The translations under genes were made by a program, and so were the position numbers. Shown here piece by piece: positions 34,497-42,919 of a stretch of 64,000 nt of DNA. Position 1 is the stretch's first letter. Every line of letters starts with the position of its first letter. The DNA comes from Ensifer adhaerens. Lineage in GTDB: Bacteria; Pseudomonadota; Alphaproteobacteria; Rhizobiales; Rhizobiaceae. The notes beneath the pieces were generated by a model that was not told where the DNA came from, ran no database searches, and was given only the letters and a program-made list of their open reading frames with translations. The stretch is taken from NCBI RefSeq assembly GCF_002007205.1, contig NZ_LAZS01000009.1, positions 62,001 through 126,000 of the forward strand. Direction: 5' to 3'.

Positions 34497-35699
34497 TTGA
34501 AAGACGTGCTAATCCGGCTGGTGGCGGTTCTACTGTTCTTGGGGGCAGCCGACGCCGCCATGGGGCGGAACCGAACGATCCACGCCCCAGCCGTCGCAAG
34601 CGCGCTGCCCGAAAGGTTGAACATCGGCGACGTCTACTACGACTGCGGAAGGGGGAGCTCTTCTCGCTGTCGCATCTCCGAATTCATGAAGCATGCGAAG
34701 GTCTGCGCACTGTTGGTCGTCAAAAGCGGAGCTGTTCGGTTTCAGGCGTTCAACAGGGACAAGGAAATCTGCAAGGACGAGAGCAGTGAACCCGATGGAA
34801 GGACCAAGAAGTACGGGGTGGCGTCGGTCGCCAAGTCGATCACCTCGACGCTGCTGGGGCAAGTGATCACGACAAAGTATCGTGCAAGGACGCGAGCCGA
34901 CTTCGACCGCATACTCACTCGATCCATCGGGGGCTTTATTCCAGAACTCGCAGAGGGCATCCCGAGCGCCTACGTCAACGTTCCCCTGGACCATGTCTTG
35001 CGGATGCGGTCCGGCGTCCGATGGAGCGAGTACGGCTGGCATGGGCTCTTCTCCGGCGCCGACTTCTTCGCCTTGATGGTCAGGAAGAGTATGGCGCAGA
35101 GTATTCTTGCTTTTGCCCACCGGTATCCATTTCGTCGCTACGGAGCGCCTCCCGCATTCAACTACTCGGCTCTCGACGCAGCGATCGCAGCTGCCACTGC
35201 GGAACGCTTGCTTGAGAACAGATCTTTGGTGAGCTTCATGGAAACGGAGTTCTGGGCTGCGATCGGGGCCGAGGCCGATGCAAGCTGGGGCGTGGACAAG
35301 ACAGGCACGGCCATCGGACCATGCTGTCTGCGCGCAACCGTCGGCGACCTTGCGCGCTTTGGTCTCCTCGTCCTGAATGAGGGGCGGGCCCCGGGCAGGC
35401 GTCAGATCATCGCCAGGAGTTGGTTCGAGATTGCGACGAAACGGACCGGCGACGGCGACAAGATACCGGATGATAGCCAGTCCCAGAACAGTGGCTGCCT
35501 CTTGGAGTACCGCTATTTCTGGTGGCTCCGGGAAAAGCGGAACGATTTTACCGCGATCGGCCGCGACGGTCAGTTCGTGCATATCTATCCAGATCGCGAC
35601 ACGGTGATCGTTCAAATCAGCGATTGGGACGCCTGGAGCGACCCGCTCCAGTGCGAAACCTTCCTGGCCCACGATGCCCTCGAAGCGGCGGCCCGCTAG
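34497..35699 (+). CDS. Serine hydrolase, class C beta-lactamase/esterase-like
   Basis: An exported protein of about 400 residues of the beta-lactamase-related (AmpC-like) serine hydrolase family. The SxxK motif is SVAKS near residue 110, and the Tyr motif is in FNYSALD near 222. The fold continues with WLREKRNDFTAIGRDGQFVHIYPD, the KTG-equivalent region. The family includes esterases and peptidases, so lactam resistance is not implied. The start is uncertain: TTG 34497 with gggag 8 bases upstream gives a signal peptide (LIRLVAVLLFLGAADAA), while the frame is open from TTG 34458. It is convergent with a broken astacin gene. Confidence 0.75.
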   Translation: MKDVLIRLVAVLLFLGAADAAMGRNRTIHAPAVASALPERLNIGDVYYDCGRGSSSRCRISEFMKHAKVCALLVVKSGAVRFQAFNRDKEICKDESSEPDGRTKKYGVASVAKSITSTLLGQVITTKYRARTRADFDRILTRSIGGFIPELAEGIPSAYVNVPLDHVLRMRSGVRWSEYGWHGLFSGADFFALMVRKSMAQSILAFAHRYPFRRYGAPPAFNYSALDAAIAAATAERLLENRSLVSFMETEFWAAIGAEADASWGVDKTGTAIGPCCLRATVGDLARFGLLVLNEGRAPGRRQIIARSWFEIATKRTGDGDKIPDDSQSQNSGCLLEYRYFWWLREKRNDFTAIGRDGQFVHIYPDRDTVIVQISDWDAWSDPLQCETFLAHDALEAAAR

Positions 35700-35734
35700 C
35701 CTCGCACCGATCGATCCATGGCAGCCTTTGGAAG

Positions 35735-36548
35735 CTACCGTTTGCGAAATTCGTCGCGAAACATGCGTTCGACCAGCCTGATGTCGCACGCCGCCAATGC
35801 GTCCCTCTGGCCGATCCGGACGTTTCTCTTTGGGACGATCGTGTCTCTTCCGTTCTTGCTGAAGGCATTGCGCGGATAGGCATTATGGACCCGTAACAGT
35901 AGGGGGCCGATGTGGAGTACTTGCGGGGCTTGCGTTCGAAGTTGTGTTTGGCTCCTGTCGGTATGTTCGCCCATTGGATGGAAATGTATCGCGACTGGTC
36001 GGAACGCATGTGTTCGTGGGCCACGCCGAGCGCGCGGGCGATCTCGTGGGCAACATTGCCGCGCTTGCAGGCGGAGCCAAGGTCCAAAACCTGCACTGCC
36101 CCGCTATAGCCGACCCGCGTCGAACAGTTCGTTGCGTCTTGGGCTGGTGCGAACAGGAGGTAGGATCTGTCGGCGGCGTTCGCAGCTACAAATCGGATAC
36201 TGGTCGACCTTTCCCATTCGGCAATAGCTTCTCGGACGCGGGTCTTGTTTGGGAGGTTGCCATCGATCTTTTATCTGACAACCCCCTTGGGCCACAAAGC
36301 ACTCGTCTCGGAGATGAAAAGGCCCTTCTGCTGCAATTCCTCCGCGCTGGCGACGATCAGGTCACCTTCGATGAGCGCGGAGCCCTCAGTGGTAATGGTG
36401 AGCGGTGCTTCATATGACTTGCCGTTGATCTCGACGGTCGCGAACATAACCGCTGCTTGCGCGTGGATGCTTCCTCGGGCCGATGGCCGCACCTGCTCAA
36501 GGCCAAAGTGGCGACGATCGTGCCGATGAGACTTGTTCTGCTAACCAT
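35735..36548 (-). pseudogene. Astacin (M12A) zinc metallopeptidase, broken by three lesions
   Basis: Joining frames gives a protein of about 270 residues: signal peptide from MVSRTSLIGTIVATLAL, a propeptide-like region, then an astacin domain (LWPKGVVR, KIDGNLPNKTRVREAIAEWE, GNVAHEIARALGVAHEHMR, YCYGSIM, RNAFSKNGRDTIVPKR). Lesions are: a frameshift near 36496-36500 in the signal-peptide end; an in-frame TAA at 36271-36273 exactly where astacins have Tyr (GVVxY.ID); and a one-base loss at about 35880 turning SIMHY into SIMP. The zinc motif HExxHxxGxxH has its second His replaced by Arg (HEIAR). A good agagggg ribosome site remains before 36548. It is clearly non-functional. Confidence 0.88.
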
Positions 36549-36661
36549 AGGGGCCCCTCTTTCGCCGCCTGGCATAAGTCAGGCACATGTCCCCAAGCGC
36601 CAAACTTCGTTGCATCTAATCGTGATCGCCGCGTCCGACTGTGCCATTGACGCACACCTCG

Positions 36662-36711
36662 TTTCGATTTACGATTGACGAAATAAGAAATTCGTCAGTC
36701 GTAAATCGAAA
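36662..36711. promoter_or_regulatory. Long inverted repeat, likely TetR operator
   Basis: Two 21-base arms (36662-36682 and 36691-36711) are reverse complements with a single mismatch, separated by the 8-base spacer ataagaaa. The right arm ends 8 bases before the TetR start codon. Each arm contains cgatttacga and tgacgaa. The size and place fit an autoregulatory operator bound by two TetR dimers, or a dyad spanning the promoter. Confidence 0.8.
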
Positions 36712-36719
36712 GGCAAGCG

Positions 36720-37328
36720 ATGCCGGTGAACAGCGATACCGTTGCGGAGCAGACGCGGCAGGATAACATCACGCGCATTCTCGATGCCGCGGAGGTGCTG
36801 TTCCGGCATTTCGGCTACAGCAAGACCAATGTTGCCGATATCGCCCGCGAGCTCGGCATGTCGCCGGCAAACATCTATCGGTTCTTTGCCTCGAAGGCCG
36901 AGATCCACCAGGCGCTCTGCGCGCGCATGCTCGCGGCCAGTTACCAGATGGCCCAGGAGATCTGCCAATTGCCGCTGAGTGCGAGCGAGCGCCTGCGCCG
37001 CTACGTCCTTGCCCAGCACAAGATGACGGTCGAACTGATGCTCGACGACACGAAGGTGCACGAGATGGTGGTCGTTGCCATCGAACGTGAATGGCACGTC
37101 ATCGACAAGCATATCGACAGGATCGATGCGCTTCTCGCCGACGTCATCCGCGAAGGGATCGCGGCAGGAGAGTTTGCCGAACAGGACGCCGACGCGGCAT
37201 CCCGCTGTTTCGGGGCTGCGACCGTTACCCTCTGTCATCCGCAAATGGTTGCGCAGTGCCTCAGCAAGACGAACCGTGCCAGCCCGGAAGAGCTGGTCGA
37301 TTTCGCGATCAAGGCGCTCAAAGCCTAG
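36720..37328 (+). CDS. TetR/AcrR family regulator of the RND efflux operon
   Basis: A 202-residue repressor-type protein. The TetR helix-turn-helix covers about residues 15-60 (ILDAAEVLFRHFGYSKTNVADIARELGMSPANIYRFFASKAEIHQAL), and a helical ligand domain follows. It sits directly upstream (57 bases) of the RND adaptor and pump genes and just after a long inverted repeat. It therefore probably represses itself and the pump and is relieved by a pump substrate. Confidence 0.92.
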   Translation: MPVNSDTVAEQTRQDNITRILDAAEVLFRHFGYSKTNVADIARELGMSPANIYRFFASKAEIHQALCARMLAASYQMAQEICQLPLSASERLRRYVLAQHKMTVELMLDDTKVHEMVVVAIEREWHVIDKHIDRIDALLADVIREGIAAGEFAEQDADAASRCFGAATVTLCHPQMVAQCLSKTNRASPEELVDFAIKALKA

Positions 37329-37385
37329 CAGAACGATTTCCGGCGCAGCCTCGGGTGGCGCCAGCCTGTTTTTGGGAGTGCGAGC

Positions 37386-38537
37386 ATGTTTAAGCCCATA
37401 GAATTTCGTCGCCATATTTCATCTTTTGCTACCGCAGCCCTGTTTTCGGTTCTCTCGCTGACGCTTGTCGGCTGCTCTGAAGAAAAGGCCGAGACCGCCG
37501 ATGTCGTTCGCCCGGTCAAGGTGGTCGAGATCGCTCAGGCCGACACGGCCCGCCAGCTCAGCTATTCCGGCTCCGTACGGGCACGGACCGAAATGAACCT
37601 CGGCTTCCGCGTCAGCGGCAAGATCGTCGAGCGGGTCGTCAATGTCGGCGACCGCGTGAAGGTCGGCGATCTGCTCGCCCGCGTCGACGCCACCGACTAT
37701 GAGCTTGCCGTGCGCAGTGCCTCGGCCAATCTGGAAGCGGCCGAGCGCCAGGTCGAGACGGTCAAGCTGGTGCGCGATCGTGCCGAGCAACTGCTCGCCC
37801 GGAAATTTGCCTCGCAGGCCCAGTTCGACCAGTCAGTGCTGAGCTACAACCAGGCCGTGGCGACGCGCGACGCTGCGAAGTCGGCGCTGTCGCAGGCGCA
37901 GAACCAGGTCACCTATACAAACCTCGTCTCCGATCGGCCGGGCATCGTCACCACGATCAATGCCGATGTCGGCCAGGTCGTCGGTTCGGGCACGCCCGTG
38001 GCAACCGTCGCCGTCGAGGGCGAAAAGGAAGTGCAGGTTGCCGTGCCCGAGACGGAGATCGCCAATTTCAGGGCGGGCCTGCCGGTGACGGTCGGGCTCT
38101 GGTCCGACACCGGGCTGTCGCTCGACGGCACGGTGCGCGAGGTGGCGGGCAGCGCTGACCAGCAGTCGCGGACCTTTTCCGTGCGGGTGAGCCTGCCGGA
38201 CGATCCGCGTGTCCTGCTCGGCATGACCGCGACCGTCCAGGCCTCGGCCGCCAGTGGCAAGCCTTACGTCTCGGTTCCATTGAGCGCGCTTGCGCAGAAG
38301 GACGGCTACACCATCGTCTGGGTCGTCGATCGCGGCTCGGAAACCGTGCGAAGCCGTCCCGTCACGCTGTCGGACTTCACCGCCGATGGCGTGCGCGTCA
38401 CCGACGGTCTTGAAGTGGGCGATCTCGTCGTCGCCGCGGGTACGCAGTTCATGGCCGACGATCTCAAGGTGACGATCTCGAACGCGACAACGCAAGCTTC
38501 CGCTTCGGTGAAGACCGAAGCCTCCCTCGTGCGCTGA
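37386..38537 (+). CDS. RND efflux periplasmic adaptor (membrane fusion lipoprotein)
   Basis: A 383-residue HlyD/AcrA-family adaptor with a lipoprotein-type signal ending LVGC, Cys30. It shows the lipoyl-like half motif (GDRVKVGDLLARVDATDYELAVRSA near residue 85-110), an alpha-hairpin (about 110-180), the second lipoyl half (ADVGQVVGSGTPVATVA) and beta-barrel/membrane-proximal domains. It links the inner-membrane pump to an outer-membrane channel. No channel gene is in the operon, so a shared TolC-like protein is expected. It is 24 bases before the pump gene. Confidence 0.92.
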   Translation: MFKPIEFRRHISSFATAALFSVLSLTLVGCSEEKAETADVVRPVKVVEIAQADTARQLSYSGSVRARTEMNLGFRVSGKIVERVVNVGDRVKVGDLLARVDATDYELAVRSASANLEAAERQVETVKLVRDRAEQLLARKFASQAQFDQSVLSYNQAVATRDAAKSALSQAQNQVTYTNLVSDRPGIVTTINADVGQVVGSGTPVATVAVEGEKEVQVAVPETEIANFRAGLPVTVGLWSDTGLSLDGTVREVAGSADQQSRTFSVRVSLPDDPRVLLGMTATVQASAASGKPYVSVPLSALAQKDGYTIVWVVDRGSETVRSRPVTLSDFTADGVRVTDGLEVGDLVVAAGTQFMADDLKVTISNATTQASASVKTEASLVR

Positions 38538-38561
38538 CCCGAGAACCGCGGAACCGAGCCG

Positions 38562-41500
38562 ATGACCACCTCCTCTTCTGAAGAAAAGCGACCCTTCAAC
38601 CTTTCGCGCTGGGCGATTGCGCATCCGAGCATGGCGCGCTTCCTGTTCGGCCTCATCATTCTCGCCGGCGTCTTCGGCCTGATGCGCATGGGGCAGAAGG
38701 AAGACCCGGATTTCACCTTCCGCGTCATGGTCGTGCAGGCCTTCTGGCCGGGCGCCTCGATCGAGGAGATGCAGGACCAGGTCGTCAACAAGATCGAGCG
38801 CAAGCTGCAGGAAACGCCGCATCTCGATTTCGTCCGCTCCTATACCCGCGCCGGCAGTGCGATCATCACGCTGCAGGTCGAAGGCGACACGAATGCGCAG
38901 CAGGTGGCGGACGCCTTCTATCAGGTGCGCAAGAAGGTCGGCGACATCTCCAGCGAGCTGCCCGAAGGCCTGCTCGGTCCCTATTTCAACGACGAGTTCG
39001 GCGACACCTTCATCACGCTGCATTCGCTGAGCGGCGAAGGCTACAGCTATCCGGAACTGAAGAAGTTCGCGATCCAGGCGCGTGACATGCTGTTGACGAC
39101 GCCTGGCGTCGAAAAGGCCGTCATCATCGGCGACCAGCCGGAGAAGATCTATATCGACGTCTCGTCCAATGCGCTGGCCGAGCGCGGGCTGACGCTCAAT
39201 GACCTGCGCAGCACGATTGCCGGCCAGAACAACATCGATCCGGCCGGCTCCGTTGATACCGGCACGCGCTCGGTGCGCGTCTCGGTCGAAGGCAGCCTCG
39301 ACAAGGTCGAGGACCTGAAGAACCTTCGCCTTCGCGCCGGCGGCCAGATTACCCGGCTCGGCGATATCGCCACGGTCAGCTCCGGTCTCGAAGACCCTTA
39401 TTCGCGCAAGTTCCGCTTCAATGGGCAGGATAGCGTGCAGCTCGGGGTCGTCATGGCCAAAGGCTTCAAGGTGACCGATGTCGGCAAGGCGGTGGAGGCG
39501 ACCTATCAGCACTTCGAGGCGTCGCTGCCCTATGGCGTCAAGGTCGACCAGGTCTCCAACCAGCCTGAAGTGGTCAAGGAAGCCGTCGGCGAATTCATGA
39601 AGGCGCTCGGCGAGGCGCTGGCGATCGTGCTCGTCGTGTCGTTCCTGTCGATCGGCTGGCGCTCGGGCCTGGTGATCGCGATCACCATTCCGCTGGTGCT
39701 GGCTGCAACCTTCGCCATCATGTACGAGCTCGGCATCGACCTGCAGCGCATCTCGCTCGGCGCACTGATCATTGCGCTCGGCCTTCTGGTCGACGACGCC
39801 ATGATCGTGGTCGAGATGATGGAACGAAAGCTGGAAGAGGGCTTGGTGAAGGTCGAGGCTGCGAGCTTCGCCTATACCTCCACTGCCTTCCCGATGCTGA
39901 CCGGCACGCTGATCACCACGGCCGGCTTCATTCCCGTCGGTTTTGCCGCTTCGACCGCCGGGGAGTATGTGCGCTCGCTGTTCTACGTGGTCGGCATCGC
40001 GCTCGTCGTCTCGTGGTTCGTTGCCGTCTATTTCACCCCCTGGCTCGGCAATATGCTCCTGAAGCAGCGCAGCCACGCCGGCAATCATCACGACGTCTTC
40101 GACACGCGCTTCTACCGTCGCCTGCGCACGACGGTCACCTGGGCCGTGCGCCATCGCATCATCGTGCTGTCGACGACGCTCGCCCTCTTCTTCGTCAGCC
40201 TCTGGGCCTTCCAGTTCATTCCGAAGAACTTCTTCCCGCAGTCGTCGCGGCCGGAGATCCTCGTCGATCTCTGGCTGCCCGAGGGCACCAGCATCAAGGA
40301 AGTCGAGAAGCAGGCCAAGGCACTCGAAGCTCGCATGATGGACGACGAGGACAAGCGCTTCATCGCCACCTATATCGGCGAGGGCGCGCCGCGCTTCTTC
40401 CTGCCGCTCGACCAGCAGCTTCGCAATCCGAACTTTGCCCAGCTTCTCGTGATGGCCAAGGACGAGCCGGCACGCGAACGGTTGATCGCCAAGATGCGCG
40501 GAATTCTAGCAGCCGACTTCCCCTCGATCCGCGCCAAGGTCGATCGCCTGTTCCTGGGCCCGCCAACCGGCTGGCCGGTGCAGATGCGCATCATGGGGCC
40601 GGATCGCGACGAAGTCAGGCGTATTGCCGATCGCGTCAAGGCGAAGTTCCACGAGAACCCGCTGCTCGGCGCCGTGCACGACGACTGGCTGGAGCCGGTG
40701 CCGGGCATGAAACTGGTGATCGACCAGGACCGCGCCCGCGCGCTCGGGGTCACCTCGCAGCGCATTCGCCAGATACTGCAGGCAAGCGTCACGGGTGCGC
40801 CGCTCGACAATTTCCGCGATGGCGAGGAGACGGTGGCGATCGTTGCCCGCGAGCCCACGGAAAGCCGCAAGCTGTTGAGCTCGGTCGACTCCATATACAT
40901 CCCGACCGACTTCGGCGGTTTCGTGCCGCTCTCGCAGGTCGCCAAGGTCGTGCCCGTGCTCGAGCAGGGCATCGAATGGCGTCGCGACCGCTTGCCGACG
41001 ATCACCGTGCGCGGCACGCTGCCCGACGGCGTGCAGCCGAACGACGTGGCGATGAAGATGTTCGGCGAGATGCAGCCGCTGCGCGACAGCCTGCCCGCCG
41101 GCTACTCGATCGCCATCCAGGGCGGTGCGGAGGATTCGGCTGAAAGCCAGGCCTCGATCGCGGCCAAGGCGCCGATCATGCTCGGCGTCATCGTCGTGCT
41201 GCTGATGATCCAGCTCCAGCATTTCGGCAAGGCGATGCTGGTTCTCGCGACCGGTCCGCTCGGCATCATCGGTGCCGCGGCCGCCCTTTTGGTCAGCGGT
41301 GCGCCCTTCGGCTTCGTCGCGATCCTCGGCGTCATCGCACTGCTCGGCATCATCATGCGCAACTCGATCATCCTCGTCGACCAGATCGACCAGGACATTG
41401 CGTCAGGCATGGACCGTGCCGAGGCGATCATCGGCTCCGCCGTCAGGCGTTTCCGGCCGATCACGCTCACGGCCCTGACGGCAGTGCTGGCGCTGATCCC

Positions 41501-41717
41501 GATCTCACGCGGCGTCTTCTGGGGGCCGCTCGCCTACGCGATGATGGGCGGCATTCTGGTCGCGACCGTGCTGACCATCCTGGTGCTGCCGGCGGGCTAC
41601 GCCCTCTTCTTCGGCCGCGAGCCGAAGAAGGGTCCCGTCGAACCTCAGACGGTGGAGAACATCGACATTGAGGACGCAAAGACCGTGGCCTATCCCGCAG
41701 CCGTGGCGGCGGAGTAG
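38562..41717 (+). CDS. RND efflux transporter permease (AcrB/MexB-type HAE family)
   Basis: A 1051-residue proton-driven efflux pump with 12 membrane segments and two large periplasmic loops, normal length for the family. TM4 carries the relay motif LGLLVDDAMIVVEMMER near residue 410, with the Asp pair. Other hallmarks are GQKEDPDFTFRVMVVQAFWPGAS near residue 45 and VSGAPFGFVAILGVIALLGIIMRNSIILVDQID near 910-945. The subgroup resembles VexF/CzcA-like short-loop pumps of rhizobia, and drug versus metal specificity is not certain. It is co-transcribed with the adaptor and controlled by the upstream TetR regulator. Confidence 0.93.
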   Translation: MTTSSSEEKRPFNLSRWAIAHPSMARFLFGLIILAGVFGLMRMGQKEDPDFTFRVMVVQAFWPGASIEEMQDQVVNKIERKLQETPHLDFVRSYTRAGSAIITLQVEGDTNAQQVADAFYQVRKKVGDISSELPEGLLGPYFNDEFGDTFITLHSLSGEGYSYPELKKFAIQARDMLLTTPGVEKAVIIGDQPEKIYIDVSSNALAERGLTLNDLRSTIAGQNNIDPAGSVDTGTRSVRVSVEGSLDKVEDLKNLRLRAGGQITRLGDIATVSSGLEDPYSRKFRFNGQDSVQLGVVMAKGFKVTDVGKAVEATYQHFEASLPYGVKVDQVSNQPEVVKEAVGEFMKALGEALAIVLVVSFLSIGWRSGLVIAITIPLVLAATFAIMYELGIDLQRISLGALIIALGLLVDDAMIVVEMMERKLEEGLVKVEAASFAYTSTAFPMLTGTLITTAGFIPVGFAASTAGEYVRSLFYVVGIALVVSWFVAVYFTPWLGNMLLKQRSHAGNHHDVFDTRFYRRLRTTVTWAVRHRIIVLSTTLALFFVSLWAFQFIPKNFFPQSSRPEILVDLWLPEGTSIKEVEKQAKALEARMMDDEDKRFIATYIGEGAPRFFLPLDQQLRNPNFAQLLVMAKDEPARERLIAKMRGILAADFPSIRAKVDRLFLGPPTGWPVQMRIMGPDRDEVRRIADRVKAKFHENPLLGAVHDDWLEPVPGMKLVIDQDRARALGVTSQRIRQILQASVTGAPLDNFRDGEETVAIVAREPTESRKLLSSVDSIYIPTDFGGFVPLSQVAKVVPVLEQGIEWRRDRLPTITVRGTLPDGVQPNDVAMKMFGEMQPLRDSLPAGYSIAIQGGAEDSAESQASIAAKAPIMLGVIVVLLMIQLQHFGKAMLVLATGPLGIIGAAAALLVSGAPFGFVAILGVIALLGIIMRNSIILVDQIDQDIASGMDRAEAIIGSAVRRFRPITLTALTAVLALIPISRGVFWGPLAYAMMGGILVATVLTILVLPAGYALFFGREPKKGPVEPQTVENIDIEDAKTVAYPAAVAAE

Positions 41718-41745
41718 GGCCACGGCTCCGTTCAGGGATCGTAGA

Positions 41746-41769
41746 TCGGGCGGCGGGCAAGCCGCCCGA
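41746..41769. terminator. Hairpin between RND pump and peptidase genes
   Basis: tcgggcggc-gggcaa-gccgcccga is a 9-base perfect stem located between convergent stop codons (41717 and 41772). It has no T-tract and is probably a bidirectional barrier. Confidence 0.5.
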
Positions 41770-41771
41770 CG

Positions 41772-42569
41772 TCAGCCGGTGATGTACATCGCCTGGCCCT
41801 GGGCGAGGCATTGAAACAGCTCGTAACCCATCCAGATATAGCCGCGACGCCCGTTCCATTCGCAGCCCCAATTCTCACCGAAGCTGTTCTGGATGAGAAT
41901 GGTCTGCTGCTCGTCGTCATAGCCGATGATCAACATGCAATGGCCGGTGTTCGGCAACCTTTCCAGAGGCCCTCTCAATGCGCCCGGCCCTTCATATTGC
42001 ATGAAGCCCTTGTTCAGCGCCGTGCCGTAGCAGAGCGCTCCGCCTGCGACGATGACGGCCTTGATCGCATCGAGATCGCTGGTCTCGACCGTCTTCCAGC
42101 CGGGGATCTGGAAACTGGCGTCAGCAGTGGCGTCGGGGTCGTAGTGCGACCAGAGCCCATCACAATTCGGAAAATAGGGAGCCGTCTGCCAGTTCGGCGT
42201 GCCACCTTCTTTGAGCAGGTTGAGATAGGAGGCCAGTTGCGACCCCGCGCAGCCCGTCTTCCCGTAGCTCTTCATCACCTCGATGTAGATATGGGCCGGG
42301 CTTGCCTGCCGCGCGGCCTGCACTGGCGCCTCGCCGGTCGAAACGGCCGCCCAATAGGTGGCAAGCCCGTAGGTCGTGGCCCAGGCGGCGCAACTGCCGG
42401 GGCTGCCGACATGGCTCGCTGTACCCTGCGCCTTGGGCGGCGGCAGGTAGAGCGCGTTGACCGTCGCTGCACTCGGTAGCGATGCGGGTATGGGTGGCCG
42501 GAGCAGCGGGCCGTCTTCCCTGATCGTAGGATCATAGCCGAAGTTGAGGATTGTTTCCTTCACGGTCAT
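41772..42569 (-). CDS. Papain-like C1 family cysteine peptidase
   Basis: A 265-residue protein with the papain catalytic triad in order: Cys60 (GSPGSCAAWAT), His210 (NTGHCMLIIGYDDE) and Asn228 (IQNSFGENWG). The usual oxyanion-hole Gln about six residues before the Cys is not present (Val instead). There is no signal peptide and only about 45 residues before the catalytic domain, too short for a normal inhibitory propeptide. The C-terminus (GRRGYIWMGYELFQCL) is typical of bacterial C1 peptidases. It may act in the cytoplasm or leave by a non-Sec route, and its target is unknown. It is divergent from the orphan sugar-binding protein. Confidence 0.85.
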   Translation of the reverse strand: MTVKETILNFGYDPTIREDGPLLRPPIPASLPSAATVNALYLPPPKAQGTASHVGSPGSCAAWATTYGLATYWAAVSTGEAPVQAARQASPAHIYIEVMKSYGKTGCAGSQLASYLNLLKEGGTPNWQTAPYFPNCDGLWSHYDPDATADASFQIPGWKTVETSDLDAIKAVIVAGGALCYGTALNKGFMQYEGPGALRGPLERLPNTGHCMLIIGYDDEQQTILIQNSFGENWGCEWNGRRGYIWMGYELFQCLAQGQAMYITG

Positions 42570-42726
42570 CGGGATCTCCTGTCGGCAGCTTCGGCTGCGC
42601 GGGTTCTAGGCGTGATCTCACGGATGCGCGGCGCACTGCGCCGGCATTCTCGGTGGGGCGACAAGCGAAAGCGGCACCCTCGGTTCCCAAAGTTCGAAGC
42701 ACGGTCGAAATCTCTCCGGGATCGGG

Positions 42727-42753
42727 ATGCGTGTATCAAGGCAATACACGCAT
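42727..42753. repeat. Perfect 10-base inverted repeat
   Basis: atgcgtgtat-caaggca-atacacgcat. It could be an operator or a hairpin in a leader RNA. It is about 157 bases upstream of the peptidase start and 167 upstream of the binding protein. Confidence 0.45.
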
Positions 42754-42829
42754 AGGTGGATAATAGCAGGATTGCGCACGCGGAAAATCCTGAGTTTGGC
42801 GGGGTTTTGATCGCTCCGTGTTTCGACAG

Positions 42830-42851
42830 TAATGAAATGTATGTTTCACTA
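42830..42851. promoter_or_regulatory. Candidate operator of the sugar-binding-protein gene
   Basis: TAATGAAA-tgtatg-TTTCACTA, with one mismatch between arms, just upstream of the -35-like TTGACT. GAAA-N6-TTTC resembles sites of RpiR-type sugar regulators such as IolR (GGAA-N6-TTCC), which is suggestive only. Confidence 0.4.
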
Positions 42852-42919
42852 TTGACTCTTTGTGGACTGTGTATTCCGTTTGTCGTCCATTGATCATCTG
42901 TTTCCCTGGGAGGTTTCGA

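Larger units (their letters stand above)
42570..42919. other. Divergent intergenic region with two dyads
   Basis: A 350-base gap, no gene seen. It contains a 10-base perfect inverted repeat at 42727-42753 and an operator-like dyad at 42830-42851, followed directly by a TTGACT -35-like hexamer (42853-42858). The plus-strand promoter for the binding-protein gene therefore probably lies at about 42853-42890. Confidence 0.45.

Noticed and set aside
34497..35699. Serine hydrolase as an antibiotic-resistance beta-lactamase
   Set aside because: The Tyr motif is YSA and not the canonical Y-x-N of AmpC, and the family is dominated by esterases and peptidases; resistance cannot be claimed.
37833..40154. 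773-codon minus-strand open frame across the RND genes
   Set aside because: It is an antisense shadow of the adaptor and pump coding frames; the composition is His/Asp/Arg-rich without family features.
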